From Streptomyces sp. NBC_00335 (lineage in GTDB: Bacteria; Actinomycetota; Actinomycetes; Streptomycetales; Streptomycetaceae), in NCBI RefSeq assembly GCF_036127095.1, contig NZ_CP108006.1, forward strand, positions 1,240,001 to 1,304,000: a DNA stretch of 64,000 nt. Reading direction: 5' to 3'. A program made the position numbers and the translations under genes. Below, piece after piece: positions 23,672 through 32,651 of the stretch (position 1 is the first letter of the stretch; each line of letters begins with the position of its first letter). The notes under the pieces were generated by a model. It was not told the DNA's origin and made no database searches. It worked only from the letters and a program-made list of their open reading frames with translations.

Positions 23672-25309
23672 ATGACTGCAACCCTCGTCGCCAAGAAGCT
23701 CACCGCCGCGCACGGTGAGCGCACGCTCTTCGCCGATCTCGACCTCGTCGTCGCCCCGGGCGACGTCATCGGCCTCGTCGGCGTCAACGGCGCCGGGAAG
23801 TCCACCCTGCTGCGGATGCTTGCCGGGCTCGACGCCCCCGAGACCGGTGAGCTGCGCCTCTCCCCGCCCTCCGCGGCCGTCGGCCACCTGCCGCAGGAGC
23901 CCGAGCGGCGCCCCGGCGAGTCGATCCGCGAGTTCCTGGCCCGCCGTACCGGTGTGGCCGCGGCGCAGGCCGAGCTCGACGCGGCGACGCAGGGTCTGGT
24001 GGACGGCACCCCGGGCGCGGACGACGCGTACGCGGACGCCCTCGACCGGTGGCTGAACCTCGGCGGGGCCGACCTCGACGAGCGGGCCCTGCAGGTCGCC
24101 GACGACCTCGGGCTGTCCGTCGGCCTCGACCTGCCGATGACCGCGCTGTCCGGCGGCCAGGCCGCCCGCGCCGGACTGGCCTCGCTGCTGCTGTCCCGCT
24201 ACGACGTCTTCCTGCTCGACGAGCCCACCAACGACCTCGACCTCGACGGTCTGGAGCGCCTGGAGCAGTTCGTGAAGGGGCTGCGCGCCGGCACAATCGT
24301 GATCAGCCACGACCGCGAGTTCCTCACGCGCACCGTCACCAAGGTCCTCGAACTCGACCTGGCCCAGCAGCAGATCAACCTCTACGGCGGCGGCTACGAC
24401 GCCTACCTGGAGGAGCGCGAGCGGGCCCGCAACCACGCCCGCGAGGAGTACGACGAGTACTCCGACAAGCGCTCGGCCCTGGAGGACCGGGCCGCGATGC
24501 AGCGCGGCTGGAGCGACAAGGGCGTCAAGAACTCCAAGCGCAAGGCCACGGACAACGACAAGTCCGCCAGGAAGGCCGCCGCCGACGCGAGCGAGAAGCA
24601 GGCCTCCAAGGCCCGCCAGACGCAGCGCGCGATCGAGCGGCTCGAAGTGGTCGACGAGCCGCGCAAGGAGTGGGAGCTGCGCATGGAGATCGCGGCGGCC
24701 CCGCGCTCCGGCTCCGTGGTCGCCACCCTGCGCGAAGCGGTCGTCCAGCGCGGGGACTTCGCCTTCGGACCGGCCAGCCTGCAGATCGACTGGGCCGACC
24801 GGGTCGCCATCACCGGCGCCAACGGGGCAGGAAAGTCGACCCTGTTGGCCGTGCTCCTGGGCCGCCTCGCCCCGGACTCCGGCTCCGCCACCCTCGGCTC
24901 GGGCGTACGGGTCGGCGAAGTCGACCAGGCCCGCGGCCTGTTCCTCGGCGAGGAACCCCTCATCGACGCCTTCTGCGCGGCCGTACCGGACACCGAGCCC
25001 GCCGAAGTCCGCACCCTGCTGGCCAAGTTCGGTCTGAAGGCCGCCCACGTGACCCGCCCGGCGGCCACCCTCTCCCCCGGCGAGCGCACCCGGGCGGCCC
25101 TGGCGCTGCTCCAGGGACGCGGGGTGAACCTGCTGGTGCTGGACGAGCCGACGAACCACCTCGACCTGCCCGCGATCGAGCAGCTGGAGTCCGCGCTGGA
25201 CTCCTACACGGGCACCCTGCTGCTGGTCACCCACGACCGCCGGATGCTCGACGCGGTCCGGGTGACCCGCCGGCTGCACGTCGCGGACGGCAGGGTCACC
25301 GAGCTCTGA
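23672..25309 (+). CDS. ABC-F family ATPase (Uup/EttA group)
   Basis: 545 residues with two ATPase domains and no membrane helices, so a ribosome-associated translation factor or resistance-type protein and not a transporter. Walker A sequences are GVNGAGKST (about 38-46) and GANGAGKST (second domain), the signatures are LSGGQ and LSPGE, and Walker B boxes FLLDEPTNDLDL and LVLDEPTNHLDL are both intact. The linker between domains (about residues 245-320) is very basic and helical, the P-site tRNA-interaction motif of the family. It differs from the second ABC-F at 58019 in lacking a long leader. A housekeeping role is more likely. Confidence 0.9.
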   Translation: MTATLVAKKLTAAHGERTLFADLDLVVAPGDVIGLVGVNGAGKSTLLRMLAGLDAPETGELRLSPPSAAVGHLPQEPERRPGESIREFLARRTGVAAAQAELDAATQGLVDGTPGADDAYADALDRWLNLGGADLDERALQVADDLGLSVGLDLPMTALSGGQAARAGLASLLLSRYDVFLLDEPTNDLDLDGLERLEQFVKGLRAGTIVISHDREFLTRTVTKVLELDLAQQQINLYGGGYDAYLEERERARNHAREEYDEYSDKRSALEDRAAMQRGWSDKGVKNSKRKATDNDKSARKAAADASEKQASKARQTQRAIERLEVVDEPRKEWELRMEIAAAPRSGSVVATLREAVVQRGDFAFGPASLQIDWADRVAITGANGAGKSTLLAVLLGRLAPDSGSATLGSGVRVGEVDQARGLFLGEEPLIDAFCAAVPDTEPAEVRTLLAKFGLKAAHVTRPAATLSPGERTRAALALLQGRGVNLLVLDEPTNHLDLPAIEQLESALDSYTGTLLLVTHDRRMLDAVRVTRRLHVADGRVTEL

Positions 25310-25329
25310 GGCTCCGGACCGTGATCGCT

Positions 25330-25335
25330 TAGGCT
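25330..25335 (+). promoter_or_regulatory. -10 box TAGGCT of a probable leaderless promoter
   Basis: TAGGCT lies exactly 7 nt before the ATG at 25343 and there is no ribosome-binding site. The gap after the upstream ABC-F stop is only 33 nt, so both readthrough and own transcription are possible. Confidence 0.5.
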
Positions 25336-25342
25336 CCCCGGT

Positions 25343-27247
25343 ATGGACGAACGGGGGGCCGGGACGCCCTGGCACGAGCTCGAAGGGGTGGCGGCGGGGC
25401 GGGAGAAGGTTCCCGGCCTGCTGCGCGGACTGCTGATACCGGGGCTGCGGCGCTCTTCCTGGGCGCAGTTGGAGAAGCTGGTCGGCTGGCAGAACGACGA
25501 GCCGCTGTTCGTGGAGGTCACCGGGCGGCTCTTCGAGCTGCTTCCGCGACTCGACCGGCACCGGCGGGCCCTGGCCCTCGGTCTGCTGGCCCGGCGCGCC
25601 CATGACATCGGCGAGCGCCGCGCCGGCGTGCACCGCCGGGCCTTCCTCGCCTTCGAGGCCGGTGCGCACCACGTCGTCCCGCTGGTTTCGGACCGGTCGG
25701 CGGAGGTCCGGACCGGAGCGGCCTGGGTGCTGCGCGGGCTCCGGCTGGAGGATCCCACGATGCCGGACGCTCTGCGGCGGCAGGCCGAGGTGGAGCGCGA
25801 CCCGACGGCACTGGTCTCCCAACTGCTGGCGGTGGGAGCGCTGTCGGGATCAGGCGAGCGGGCGGCGGTCGCGGAGTGGGCCCGGCCCTGGCTGGACCAC
25901 CGGCACCCCCTCGTACGGCTGGCCGCCGCGCGGGTGGTGCTGCTGACGGCCGCTCCCGGGGGTGCGGAGGGCGCGGGCCGCCGCGTCGCCGGGGTCTTCG
26001 CCGAGATCGGTACCGGGCCGCTGCCGCAGGTGCCGTGGTGGCCCGAGACCTACCCGCCGATGGACCGGTTCGCGGTTCGGGTCGCGCCCCATCCGCGCGA
26101 GGGGGAAGCGATGGTCGAGGGCCTGGCCCGGCACCGGGACCCGGCCCTTCGGGCCCAGGCCGTCCGGGCGGCCGGCCTCCAGCTCCGCTCCTGGCGCCGT
26201 CCGGCGGCGCAGCTGTGGGAGACGGTGGCCGGCGGGCTGGAGGACGAGGCCGAGGTCGCGGGCGAAGCGCTGATGACACTGGCCGACTGCGGGGAGGCAG
26301 CGTCCCCGTACGCGGACCGGATCGCCGGCGCGCTCCAGCGGCCCGGCGGCTCCGTCTGGCCGGCCTCGCACGCCGGGGTCCGGGCCCTGGTCCACATCGG
26401 AGACGAGCGGGCGGTGCCCCTGTACCGCGAGCTGTTCGGGGACTCCTTCCTGAAGGTCGGCTCGCTGCCCGTGGGCTGGGCAGCGGAGCTGCTGCCGGCG
26501 TTCCGTGGCCGGCTCGCCGAGGGGTCCGGGGCCCGCGGTGCCGATACGGTCCTGCGGATCCTCGCCCAGTGGGGCCCGGCGGCGGGTCCGGCCACGACGG
26601 AGCTGTCCGAACTGCTGGACGGCCCTGCCGCCCGGCCGGCCGCCGAGGCCCTGGGCGGGATCGGACCGGCGGCGTCGGCCGCCGCCGGGGCGCTGGCGGG
26701 GCTCGCCCGGGGTGACACGGTCCCGTGGCGCTTCGCCCCCGGCACCGAACGCTCGCCGAAGCCGTGGCGGGGCGCGCAGACCGCGGCCTGGGCGCACTGG
26801 CGGGTGACCGGCGACCCCGAACTGGCCCTGTGGGTCTGCGGGTCGGTGGCCCGGGCGGGACTGCGCCGTCCGGTGCTGCGCTACCTCGCCGACCTGGGGC
26901 CGCTCGCAGCCCCGTACGCCGGTTCCGTGCGGGCTCTGCTCGACTGCCCGGGCGAGTGGACCAGGGTCGGCGCGGCCGAGGCCTGGTGGCGGATCACCGG
27001 CGATCCGGACCCCGCCGTCGCAGCGCTGCTGCCCGAGCTGGCTCCGCTGGCCGAACACCGCGTCACCGAGGTGACGTTGCGGACCGTGCGCGCACTGGGG
27101 GCGATCGGCCCGCCCGCGGCGGCCGCCCTGCCGGCGCTGCGGGCCGTGGTGGCGGCGCCGCCGCGCCGGTACGGCGCGAGCTTCCTCCTGGACGAGGAGC
27201 TGCTCCGGGACGCGCGGGAGGCACTGGACCGGATCGGCGGTCCCTGA
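25343..27247 (+). CDS. HEAT-repeat protein of unknown function
   Basis: 634 residues made almost entirely of helical repeats rich in Ala, Leu and Arg, for example VVPLVSDRSAEVRTGAAWVL, DPALRAQAVRAAGLQL and later DPAVAALLPELAPL. These are the paired amphipathic helices of HEAT/PBS-lyase-like repeats, which make a curved scaffold for protein binding. There is no signal peptide, membrane helix or catalytic motif. The WRITGDP and WRVTGDP segments near the C terminus look like a repeated unit specific to Streptomyces proteins. Neighbours give no functional clue. The gene converges on the SDR gene 22 bp away. Confidence 0.7.
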   Translation: MDERGAGTPWHELEGVAAGREKVPGLLRGLLIPGLRRSSWAQLEKLVGWQNDEPLFVEVTGRLFELLPRLDRHRRALALGLLARRAHDIGERRAGVHRRAFLAFEAGAHHVVPLVSDRSAEVRTGAAWVLRGLRLEDPTMPDALRRQAEVERDPTALVSQLLAVGALSGSGERAAVAEWARPWLDHRHPLVRLAAARVVLLTAAPGGAEGAGRRVAGVFAEIGTGPLPQVPWWPETYPPMDRFAVRVAPHPREGEAMVEGLARHRDPALRAQAVRAAGLQLRSWRRPAAQLWETVAGGLEDEAEVAGEALMTLADCGEAASPYADRIAGALQRPGGSVWPASHAGVRALVHIGDERAVPLYRELFGDSFLKVGSLPVGWAAELLPAFRGRLAEGSGARGADTVLRILAQWGPAAGPATTELSELLDGPAARPAAEALGGIGPAASAAAGALAGLARGDTVPWRFAPGTERSPKPWRGAQTAAWAHWRVTGDPELALWVCGSVARAGLRRPVLRYLADLGPLAAPYAGSVRALLDCPGEWTRVGAAEAWWRITGDPDPAVAALLPELAPLAEHRVTEVTLRTVRALGAIGPPAAAALPALRAVVAAPPRRYGASFLLDEELLRDAREALDRIGGP

Positions 27248-27269
27248 CGGCCGGGCCGGGCCGGCGCCC

Positions 27270-28049
27270 TTATCCCGCGTCCGCCGGAGGGCGGCGCGTG
27301 CGGGCCATCTTCCGGGCCACGAAGCCGCGCGGAAGGTGGCGGGCGGCCAGCGCGTACGCCCGGTAGCGCCGGCCCGTGATGCTCACCGGGTGGCGCCGGG
27401 CCAGGTCCTTCAGGGCCTGGGCCACCACGTCGCGCGGCTCCAGCCACACCGCGTCCCTCAGGGCCGTGACGTCCATCCCGGCGCGCTCCTGGAACTCGGT
27501 GCGGGTGAATCCCGGCACCACCGCCAGCACCCGGACCCCGTACGGCTCCATGTCCACGCGCAGCGACTCGCTGAAGGCCGTGATCCAGGCCTTCGCGGCG
27601 CCGTAGGTCCCGGTCGGGAGCAGTCCGGCCACCGAGGAGACGTTGAGGACGGCGCCGCGGCGGCGCTCGCGCAGGCCCGGGAGCACCGCGTGGGTGAGCC
27701 GCAGCGGCACCTTGACCAACAGGTCCAGCATCCGCTCCTCGTCCTCGACCGGGCTGTACGGGAACGGCGCGGGGAGTCCGAAGCCGGCGTTGTTGACCAG
27801 GATGTCCACGGGCCGGGCCCGGTCGGCGAGCCGCTCGGCGACGGCTGCGAGTCCGTCCGCGTCGAGCAGGTCGGCGGGCAACACCTCGCAGACGGAGCCG
27901 AATTCCCGGGCGAGCTCCGCGGCGACGCCTTCGAGGCGGCCCTTGTCCCGGGCGACGAGGACGAGGTCGCAGCCCTTGGCGGCGAAGCCGCGGGCGAAGG
28001 CCGCGCCGAGTCCGGCGCTGGCCCCTGTGATCAGTACGGTGGTGGTCAA
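27270..28049 (-). CDS. Short-chain dehydrogenase/reductase
   Basis: 259-residue SDR. The cofactor motif TGASAGLGAAFARG starts at residue 8, NNAGFG supports the fold, and the catalytic triad is Ser in NVSSVAG with Tyr/Lys in YGAAKAW. Basic residues after the first beta-strand (ARDKGR) favour NADP(H). The C terminus is Arg-rich and hydrophobic (KMARTRRPP), suggesting membrane association as in the YqjQ/SadH-like group. The only in-frame start is TTG 28049, with AGGA about 12 nt upstream. Substrate unknown. Confidence 0.85.
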   Translation of the reverse strand: MTTTVLITGASAGLGAAFARGFAAKGCDLVLVARDKGRLEGVAAELAREFGSVCEVLPADLLDADGLAAVAERLADRARPVDILVNNAGFGLPAPFPYSPVEDEERMLDLLVKVPLRLTHAVLPGLRERRRGAVLNVSSVAGLLPTGTYGAAKAWITAFSESLRVDMEPYGVRVLAVVPGFTRTEFQERAGMDVTALRDAVWLEPRDVVAQALKDLARRHPVSITGRRYRAYALAARHLPRGFVARKMARTRRPPADAG

Positions 28050-28088
28050 GAGACGTTCACTTCCTGGCAGTCGAGCAGGGTGTGGCGG

Positions 28089-29270
28089 TCACGGGGTGAA
28101 GCCCGTGGTGGCCGGTGAGGCGTAGGCCTGGGCGACCTCCACGAGGAAACGGGCCTCGCCCTCCAGGTCTCCTCCCTCGGCCGAGGTCTGGAGGGCCGCG
28201 GGCAGCTCCAAGGCGTTCTCGTCGGACCGCTGTTGCGGGATCCCGGCCAGCTTCGCCTGCCGCGCCTCCTTCAGTACGCAGGCCAGCGCGGCCGCACTGG
28301 ACCGCTGTTCGGGTACTCCGCTGCCGGACACGTGGCTGCGCGCGAGCTCCGGCACGCCCGGGGCGACGTACTCCCCCAGGATCAGGATGGCGTCGCGGGT
28401 CTCGATGACCTTGCGGTAGACGAGCAGGTTGCGCGGGACCGGCGGCCACAGCAGTTCCAGCACCCGGCCGGCGCGCGGCTTGTTGAGGGCGACGTGCGGG
28501 ACGGCGTGGACCAGGTCGCGCCAGAGCGGCCACAGCCGCCAGGCGGTGGCCATGTCGGCGGCCGTGCGGCGGAAGGTGAACAGCGTCGGGACGAGGATCG
28601 CGGCGGCGCGCAGCAGCCCGTGCACGTTCATCAGGAGCGGGTTCGCGGGCATCGCCCAGATGAAACCGAACAGTGCCTTGAGCAGGTACACGAACCAGAA
28701 CACCCCGGCGAGCGCGGTGCCCAGGCCGAACAGCAGCAGTCCCGCGGCGAGGCCCCGGCTCTCGGCGCGACGGCTGTAGCGCCAGCAGACGTATACGCAG
28801 ATGGTGTTGGCGAGCAGGTGGGCGGAGATCAGCACCAGCCAGTAGGCGAGGGAGGGCACCGGGTCGCCGGCGGGCGGGATGGTGTGCGTGCCGTGGTCGG
28901 GTGCGGCCGTGTCCAGGGCGACGAGGACGGTCAGCCACAGGACCGTGCCGGCGCCCGAGGCGATCTGGAGGCGGCGGCCCCGGGTGGCGGCGGCTACGAA
29001 GTAGAGCACGGCGCCGGCGGAGAGGACGCCGATGAGGTTGCGCACCAGCCCGATGGTGTGGGCGTAGTCCGGGTCGCGGCCCATGGCGTAGGCGACGACG
29101 TCGGGGAGGTTCAGGGTCATCGCGGCCGCGGCGGTGGCGACGGCGAGCCACAGGCCGCGCTGGTGCGGGGCGCGCAGGGCGCCGGGCGCGCGGAGCAGGA
29201 CGGCGATCCAGAGGCAGACGACGCTGGGGACGGCGAGCGCGTCGCCGAAGGCGATCAGATCAGAGGCCAC
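28089..29270 (-). CDS. MAB_1171c-like putative membrane transporter/sensor
   Basis: 393 residues. The first 230 form about seven membrane helices, followed by a cytoplasmic tail of about 160 residues (PRAGRVLELLWPPVPRNLLVYRKVIETRD onward) that resembles a DUF6545-type domain. In actinobacteria this family sits next to an ImmA/IrrE-like protease, as here, where the GTG start overlaps the end of the protease gene by 11 nt. The pair may be a toxin-like or stress-signalling module in which the protease cleaves a repressor. Function is unproven. Confidence 0.75.
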   Translation of the reverse strand: MASDLIAFGDALAVPSVVCLWIAVLLRAPGALRAPHQRGLWLAVATAAAAMTLNLPDVVAYAMGRDPDYAHTIGLVRNLIGVLSAGAVLYFVAAATRGRRLQIASGAGTVLWLTVLVALDTAAPDHGTHTIPPAGDPVPSLAYWLVLISAHLLANTICVYVCWRYSRRAESRGLAAGLLLFGLGTALAGVFWFVYLLKALFGFIWAMPANPLLMNVHGLLRAAAILVPTLFTFRRTAADMATAWRLWPLWRDLVHAVPHVALNKPRAGRVLELLWPPVPRNLLVYRKVIETRDAILILGEYVAPGVPELARSHVSGSGVPEQRSSAAALACVLKEARQAKLAGIPQQRSDENALELPAALQTSAEGGDLEGEARFLVEVAQAYASPATTGFTP

Positions 29271-29805
29271 GGTGGACCGGCCCCCGTCCGCGCCGCTCGT
29301 AGCCCATCGCGGACTCCAGCCGTTCGAGGGTGTCCCGGCCTCCGCCGCCGTGGCCGAGGTGCGGGAAGCGGCTCCCCGTGCGGATGCGGATCATGCTGGC
29401 GAGCATCTCCGCCTCCCGCTCCTGGCGGGTGGTGTAGTTGGTGCGTCCGAGCACGGTGGGAACGGATCCGTCCGCCCCGCCGGCGCTCGGGGAGTCCCCG
29501 GCGGGGGCTTCCAGCGAGTGGTGCCCGAAGAGGATGTGGCCGATCTCGTGGAGCACGATGTGCTCCCGGTGCAGCGGGGTGGTCTGGGCCTCGTAGAAGA
29601 CGTAGTCCACGGTGGCGGTGCCGACCCACAGTCCGCACACGCCGGACTCCGCGGCCTCCTTGGGCAGCGGGTGGAGCCGGATGGGGCGGCCCCGCTGCTC
29701 GGCTATCCGCTCGCACAGTCCTTCGAGCGAAAAGGGGTGTGTCAGTTCAAGACGGCCGAGAATCGCCTCGCACCGTTTGCGCAGACTGGGTTGAGGGTGG
29801 CGCAT
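29260..29805 (-). CDS. ImmA/IrrE-family metallo-endopeptidase
   Basis: 181 residues with the zinc-protease motif HEIGHILFGH (HExxH at about residue 85) and the third-ligand region EREAEMLASM, typical of ImmA/IrrE proteins that cleave XRE-type repressors. FSLEGLCERIAEQRGRPIRL is the conserved N-terminal block. ATG 29805 is preferred because GAGGG stands 5 nt upstream. An in-frame ATG at 29865 with AAGGA would add 20 residues. Overlaps the MAB_1171c-like gene by 11 nt. No XRE repressor gene is adjacent. Confidence 0.85.
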   Translation of the reverse strand: MRHPQPSLRKRCEAILGRLELTHPFSLEGLCERIAEQRGRPIRLHPLPKEAAESGVCGLWVGTATVDYVFYEAQTTPLHREHIVLHEIGHILFGHHSLEAPAGDSPSAGGADGSVPTVLGRTNYTTRQEREAEMLASMIRIRTGSRFPHLGHGGGGRDTLERLESAMGYERRGRGPVHRGL

Positions 29806-30058
29806 GTGTTCCCTCTTCGGACCCTTTCTCGGGCAACGACGGTAGGCGTGCGTGGGCTGGGGCATGACGTCCTTAGCCTTCAAGGCGACCTCGGGAGTGC
29901 GGTCCTGAGGGGAAAACGCGGAAGCCCGCTCGCCGAAAGACGAACGGGCGTTCCGTCATCCCTACAGATCATCCGGATGAGTTGGCAAGGTATGTACCCA
30001 TGTCGGGTGCGTATTCGGCCAATCCGGCACGCACTGCCACGAGGGGCTGGGGCGTGTC

Positions 30059-32521
30059 CTAGCGCTTGCGGCCGCCCCGCTCGTCGGGGCCGCTGAGTCC
30101 CGCGCGGCGCAGGGCGTCGGCCATCGCACTGTTGGCGGGGGCCGGAGCGCCGCTCTGACCGCCCTGACGCTGGCCGCCGCCGCCCTGGCGGCGGCCCTTG
30201 CCGCCGTCGCGGGAGCCGCCCTGGCTGCCTTGGCCGCGCTCGCCGCCGCCCTGGCCGCCCGCCGGGCCGCGCTGCTGCGGGGGACGGCCGCCGCCCCGGC
30301 GCTCGCCGCGTTCCTCGCGCTGCCCCGGGGCCCCGCCGTCGCCGCCCCGCTCCGCCTCGTCCTCCAGGCGCAGCGTCAGCGAGATCCGCTTGCGCGGGAT
30401 GTCCACGTCCATGACCTTGACCCGGACGATGTCGCCCGGCTTCACCACGTCCCGCGGGTCCTTGACGAAGTTCTTCGACAGCGCCGAGACGTGCGCCAGC
30501 CCGTCCTGGTGGACACCGATGTCGATGAAGGCGCCGAAGGCGGCCACATTGGTGACCACGCCCTCCAGGATCATCCCGGGGGCCAGGTCGCCGATCTTCT
30601 CCACGCCCTCCTTGAAGGTCGCCGTCTTGAAGGCGGGCCGCGGGTCCCGGCCCGGCTTCTCCAGCTCGCGCAGGATGTCCGTGACCGTCGGCAGGCCGAA
30701 GGCCTCGGTGACGAACTGCTCCGGCCGCAGCGAGCGCAGCACACCGGTGTTGCCGATCAGGGCCGCCACCTCGCTGCCCGCCGTCTTGCCCATCGTGCGG
30801 ACCACCGGGTAGGCCTCGGGGTGCACGCTGGAGGAGTCCAGCGGGTCGTCCCCGCCGCGGATCCGCAGGAAGCCCGCGCACTGCTCGTACGCCTTCGGGC
30901 CCAGCCGGGCCACGTCCTTGAGCCCCTTGCGGTTGCGGAAGGGGCCGTTGGCGTCGCGGTGCGCCACGATGTTCTCGGCGAGTCCGCCGCTGATGCCCGA
31001 CACGCGCGAAAGCAGCGGTGCGGACGCGGTGTTGACGTCGACGCCGACGCCGTTCACACAGTCCTCGACCACGGCGTCGAGCGATCGCGAGAGCTTCACC
31101 TCGGACAGGTCGTGCTGGTACTGGCCGACGCCGATCGACTTCGGGTCGATCTTGACGAGTTCGGCGAGCGGGTCCTGCAGGCGCCGGGCGATGGAGACCG
31201 CGCCGCGCAACGACACGTCCATGTCCGGGAGTTCCTGCGAAGCGAAGGCGGAAGCCGAGTACACGGAGGCGCCGGCCTCCGAGACCATCACCTTGGTGAG
31301 CTTCAGCTCGGGGTGGCGGGTGATGAGGTCCGCGGCGAGCTTGTCGGTCTCCCGGGAGGCCGTGCCGTTGCCGATGGCGACGAGCTCGACCGCGTGCTCC
31401 TTGGCGAGGCGGGCCAGCTTGGCCAGCGCGTCGTCCCACTTGTTGGCGGGCACGTGCGGGTAGATCACCTCGGTGGCGACCACCTTGCCGGTGGCGTCCA
31501 CCACGGCCACCTTCACCCCGGTGCGGAAGCCCGGGTCCAGCCCGAGCGTGGCGCGGGTGCCGGCGGGTGCGGCGAGCAGCAGGTCGCGGAGGTTGAACGC
31601 GAAGACCCGTACCGCCTCGTCCTCGGCGGCGGCGCGCAGCCGGGAGCGCAGGTCGATGCCGAGGTGCACCTGGATCTTGGTGCGCCAGGCCCAGCGGACG
31701 GTGTCGGCGAGCCACTTGTCGCCGGGGCGGCCGCGATCGTTGATGCCGAAGCGCCGCGCGACCATTCCCTCGTACGTGGACGGGCCGGGCACCTCGCTCG
31801 GCTCCTCCGGCTCCAGGGTGAGGTCGAGGACGTCCTCCTTCTCCCCGCGGAGCATGGCGAGCACGCGGTGCGAGGGGAGGGCGGTGAACGGCTCGGTGAA
31901 GTCGAAGTAGTCGGCGAACTTGGCGCCCGCCTCCTCCTTGCCCTCGCGGACCTTCGCGGCGAGCCTGCCGCGGCCCCACATGCGCTCGCGCAGTTCGCCG
32001 ATGAGGTCGGCGTCCTCGCCGAACTTCTCGGTGAGGATGGAGCGGGCGCCCTCCAGGGCGGCGGCCGCGTCGGCCACGCCCTTGTCCGTGTCGACGAACG
32101 CGGCGGCCGCCACGGCCGGTTCCTGCGAGGGATCGGCCAGCAGCCCCTCGGCGAGCGGCGCGAGGCCGGCCTCGCGGGCGATCTGTGCCTTGGTGCGGCG
32201 CTTGGTCTTGAAGGGGAGGTAGATGTCCTCCAGCCGCGCCTTGGTGTCGGCCGCGTTGATGCGGGCCTCCAGCTCGGCGTCGAGCTTGCCCTGCTCCCGT
32301 ACGGAGTCGAGGATCGCCGCGCGCCGGTCCTCCAGCTCGCGCAGGTAGCGCAGGCGCTCCTCCAGGGTGCGCAGCTGGGCGTCGTCGAGCATCTCGGTCG
32401 CTTCCTTGCGGTAGCGCGCGATGAACGGCACGGTCGAGCCGCCGTCGAGCAGCTCGACGGCGGACTTGACCTGCCGCTCCCGTACGCCGAGCTCCTCGGC
32501 GATCCTGCCTTCGATGGACAT
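30059..32521 (-). CDS. tex: Tex family transcription accessory protein with extended basic tail
   Basis: About 820 residues. Tex-type N-terminal helical domain, YqgF-like RNase H fold (GLDPGFRTGVKVAVVD at about 335), a helix-hairpin-helix region (VDVNTASAPLLSRVSGI), and an S1 RNA-binding domain (GMILEGVVTNVAAFGAFIDI, about 635-710). The last ~105 residues are a disordered Gly/Arg/Gln-rich tail with many GGQGG and RGG-like units, unusually long for Tex. Tex associates with the ribosome/RNA polymerase and RNA decay. ATG 32521 is used. GTG 32527 two codons earlier is possible. Single-gene transcription unit. Confidence 0.92.
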   Translation of the reverse strand: MSIEGRIAEELGVRERQVKSAVELLDGGSTVPFIARYRKEATEMLDDAQLRTLEERLRYLRELEDRRAAILDSVREQGKLDAELEARINAADTKARLEDIYLPFKTKRRTKAQIAREAGLAPLAEGLLADPSQEPAVAAAAFVDTDKGVADAAAALEGARSILTEKFGEDADLIGELRERMWGRGRLAAKVREGKEEAGAKFADYFDFTEPFTALPSHRVLAMLRGEKEDVLDLTLEPEEPSEVPGPSTYEGMVARRFGINDRGRPGDKWLADTVRWAWRTKIQVHLGIDLRSRLRAAAEDEAVRVFAFNLRDLLLAAPAGTRATLGLDPGFRTGVKVAVVDATGKVVATEVIYPHVPANKWDDALAKLARLAKEHAVELVAIGNGTASRETDKLAADLITRHPELKLTKVMVSEAGASVYSASAFASQELPDMDVSLRGAVSIARRLQDPLAELVKIDPKSIGVGQYQHDLSEVKLSRSLDAVVEDCVNGVGVDVNTASAPLLSRVSGISGGLAENIVAHRDANGPFRNRKGLKDVARLGPKAYEQCAGFLRIRGGDDPLDSSSVHPEAYPVVRTMGKTAGSEVAALIGNTGVLRSLRPEQFVTEAFGLPTVTDILRELEKPGRDPRPAFKTATFKEGVEKIGDLAPGMILEGVVTNVAAFGAFIDIGVHQDGLAHVSALSKNFVKDPRDVVKPGDIVRVKVMDVDIPRKRISLTLRLEDEAERGGDGGAPGQREERGERRGGGRPPQQRGPAGGQGGGERGQGSQGGSRDGGKGRRQGGGGQRQGGQSGAPAPANSAMADALRRAGLSGPDERGGRKR

Positions 32522-32651
32522 CGTCACTGTGCGGTCCCGCCTGCCTTCGTACGTATGCGTGATGCTGGTGCTTGCTGCGTGCTGCGTCGGAAGGCTGCCA
32601 ATTGTGGCAGGTGGCGGCCGCGGACGTCGGAAGCCGGGCCCGGTCCGGGTC

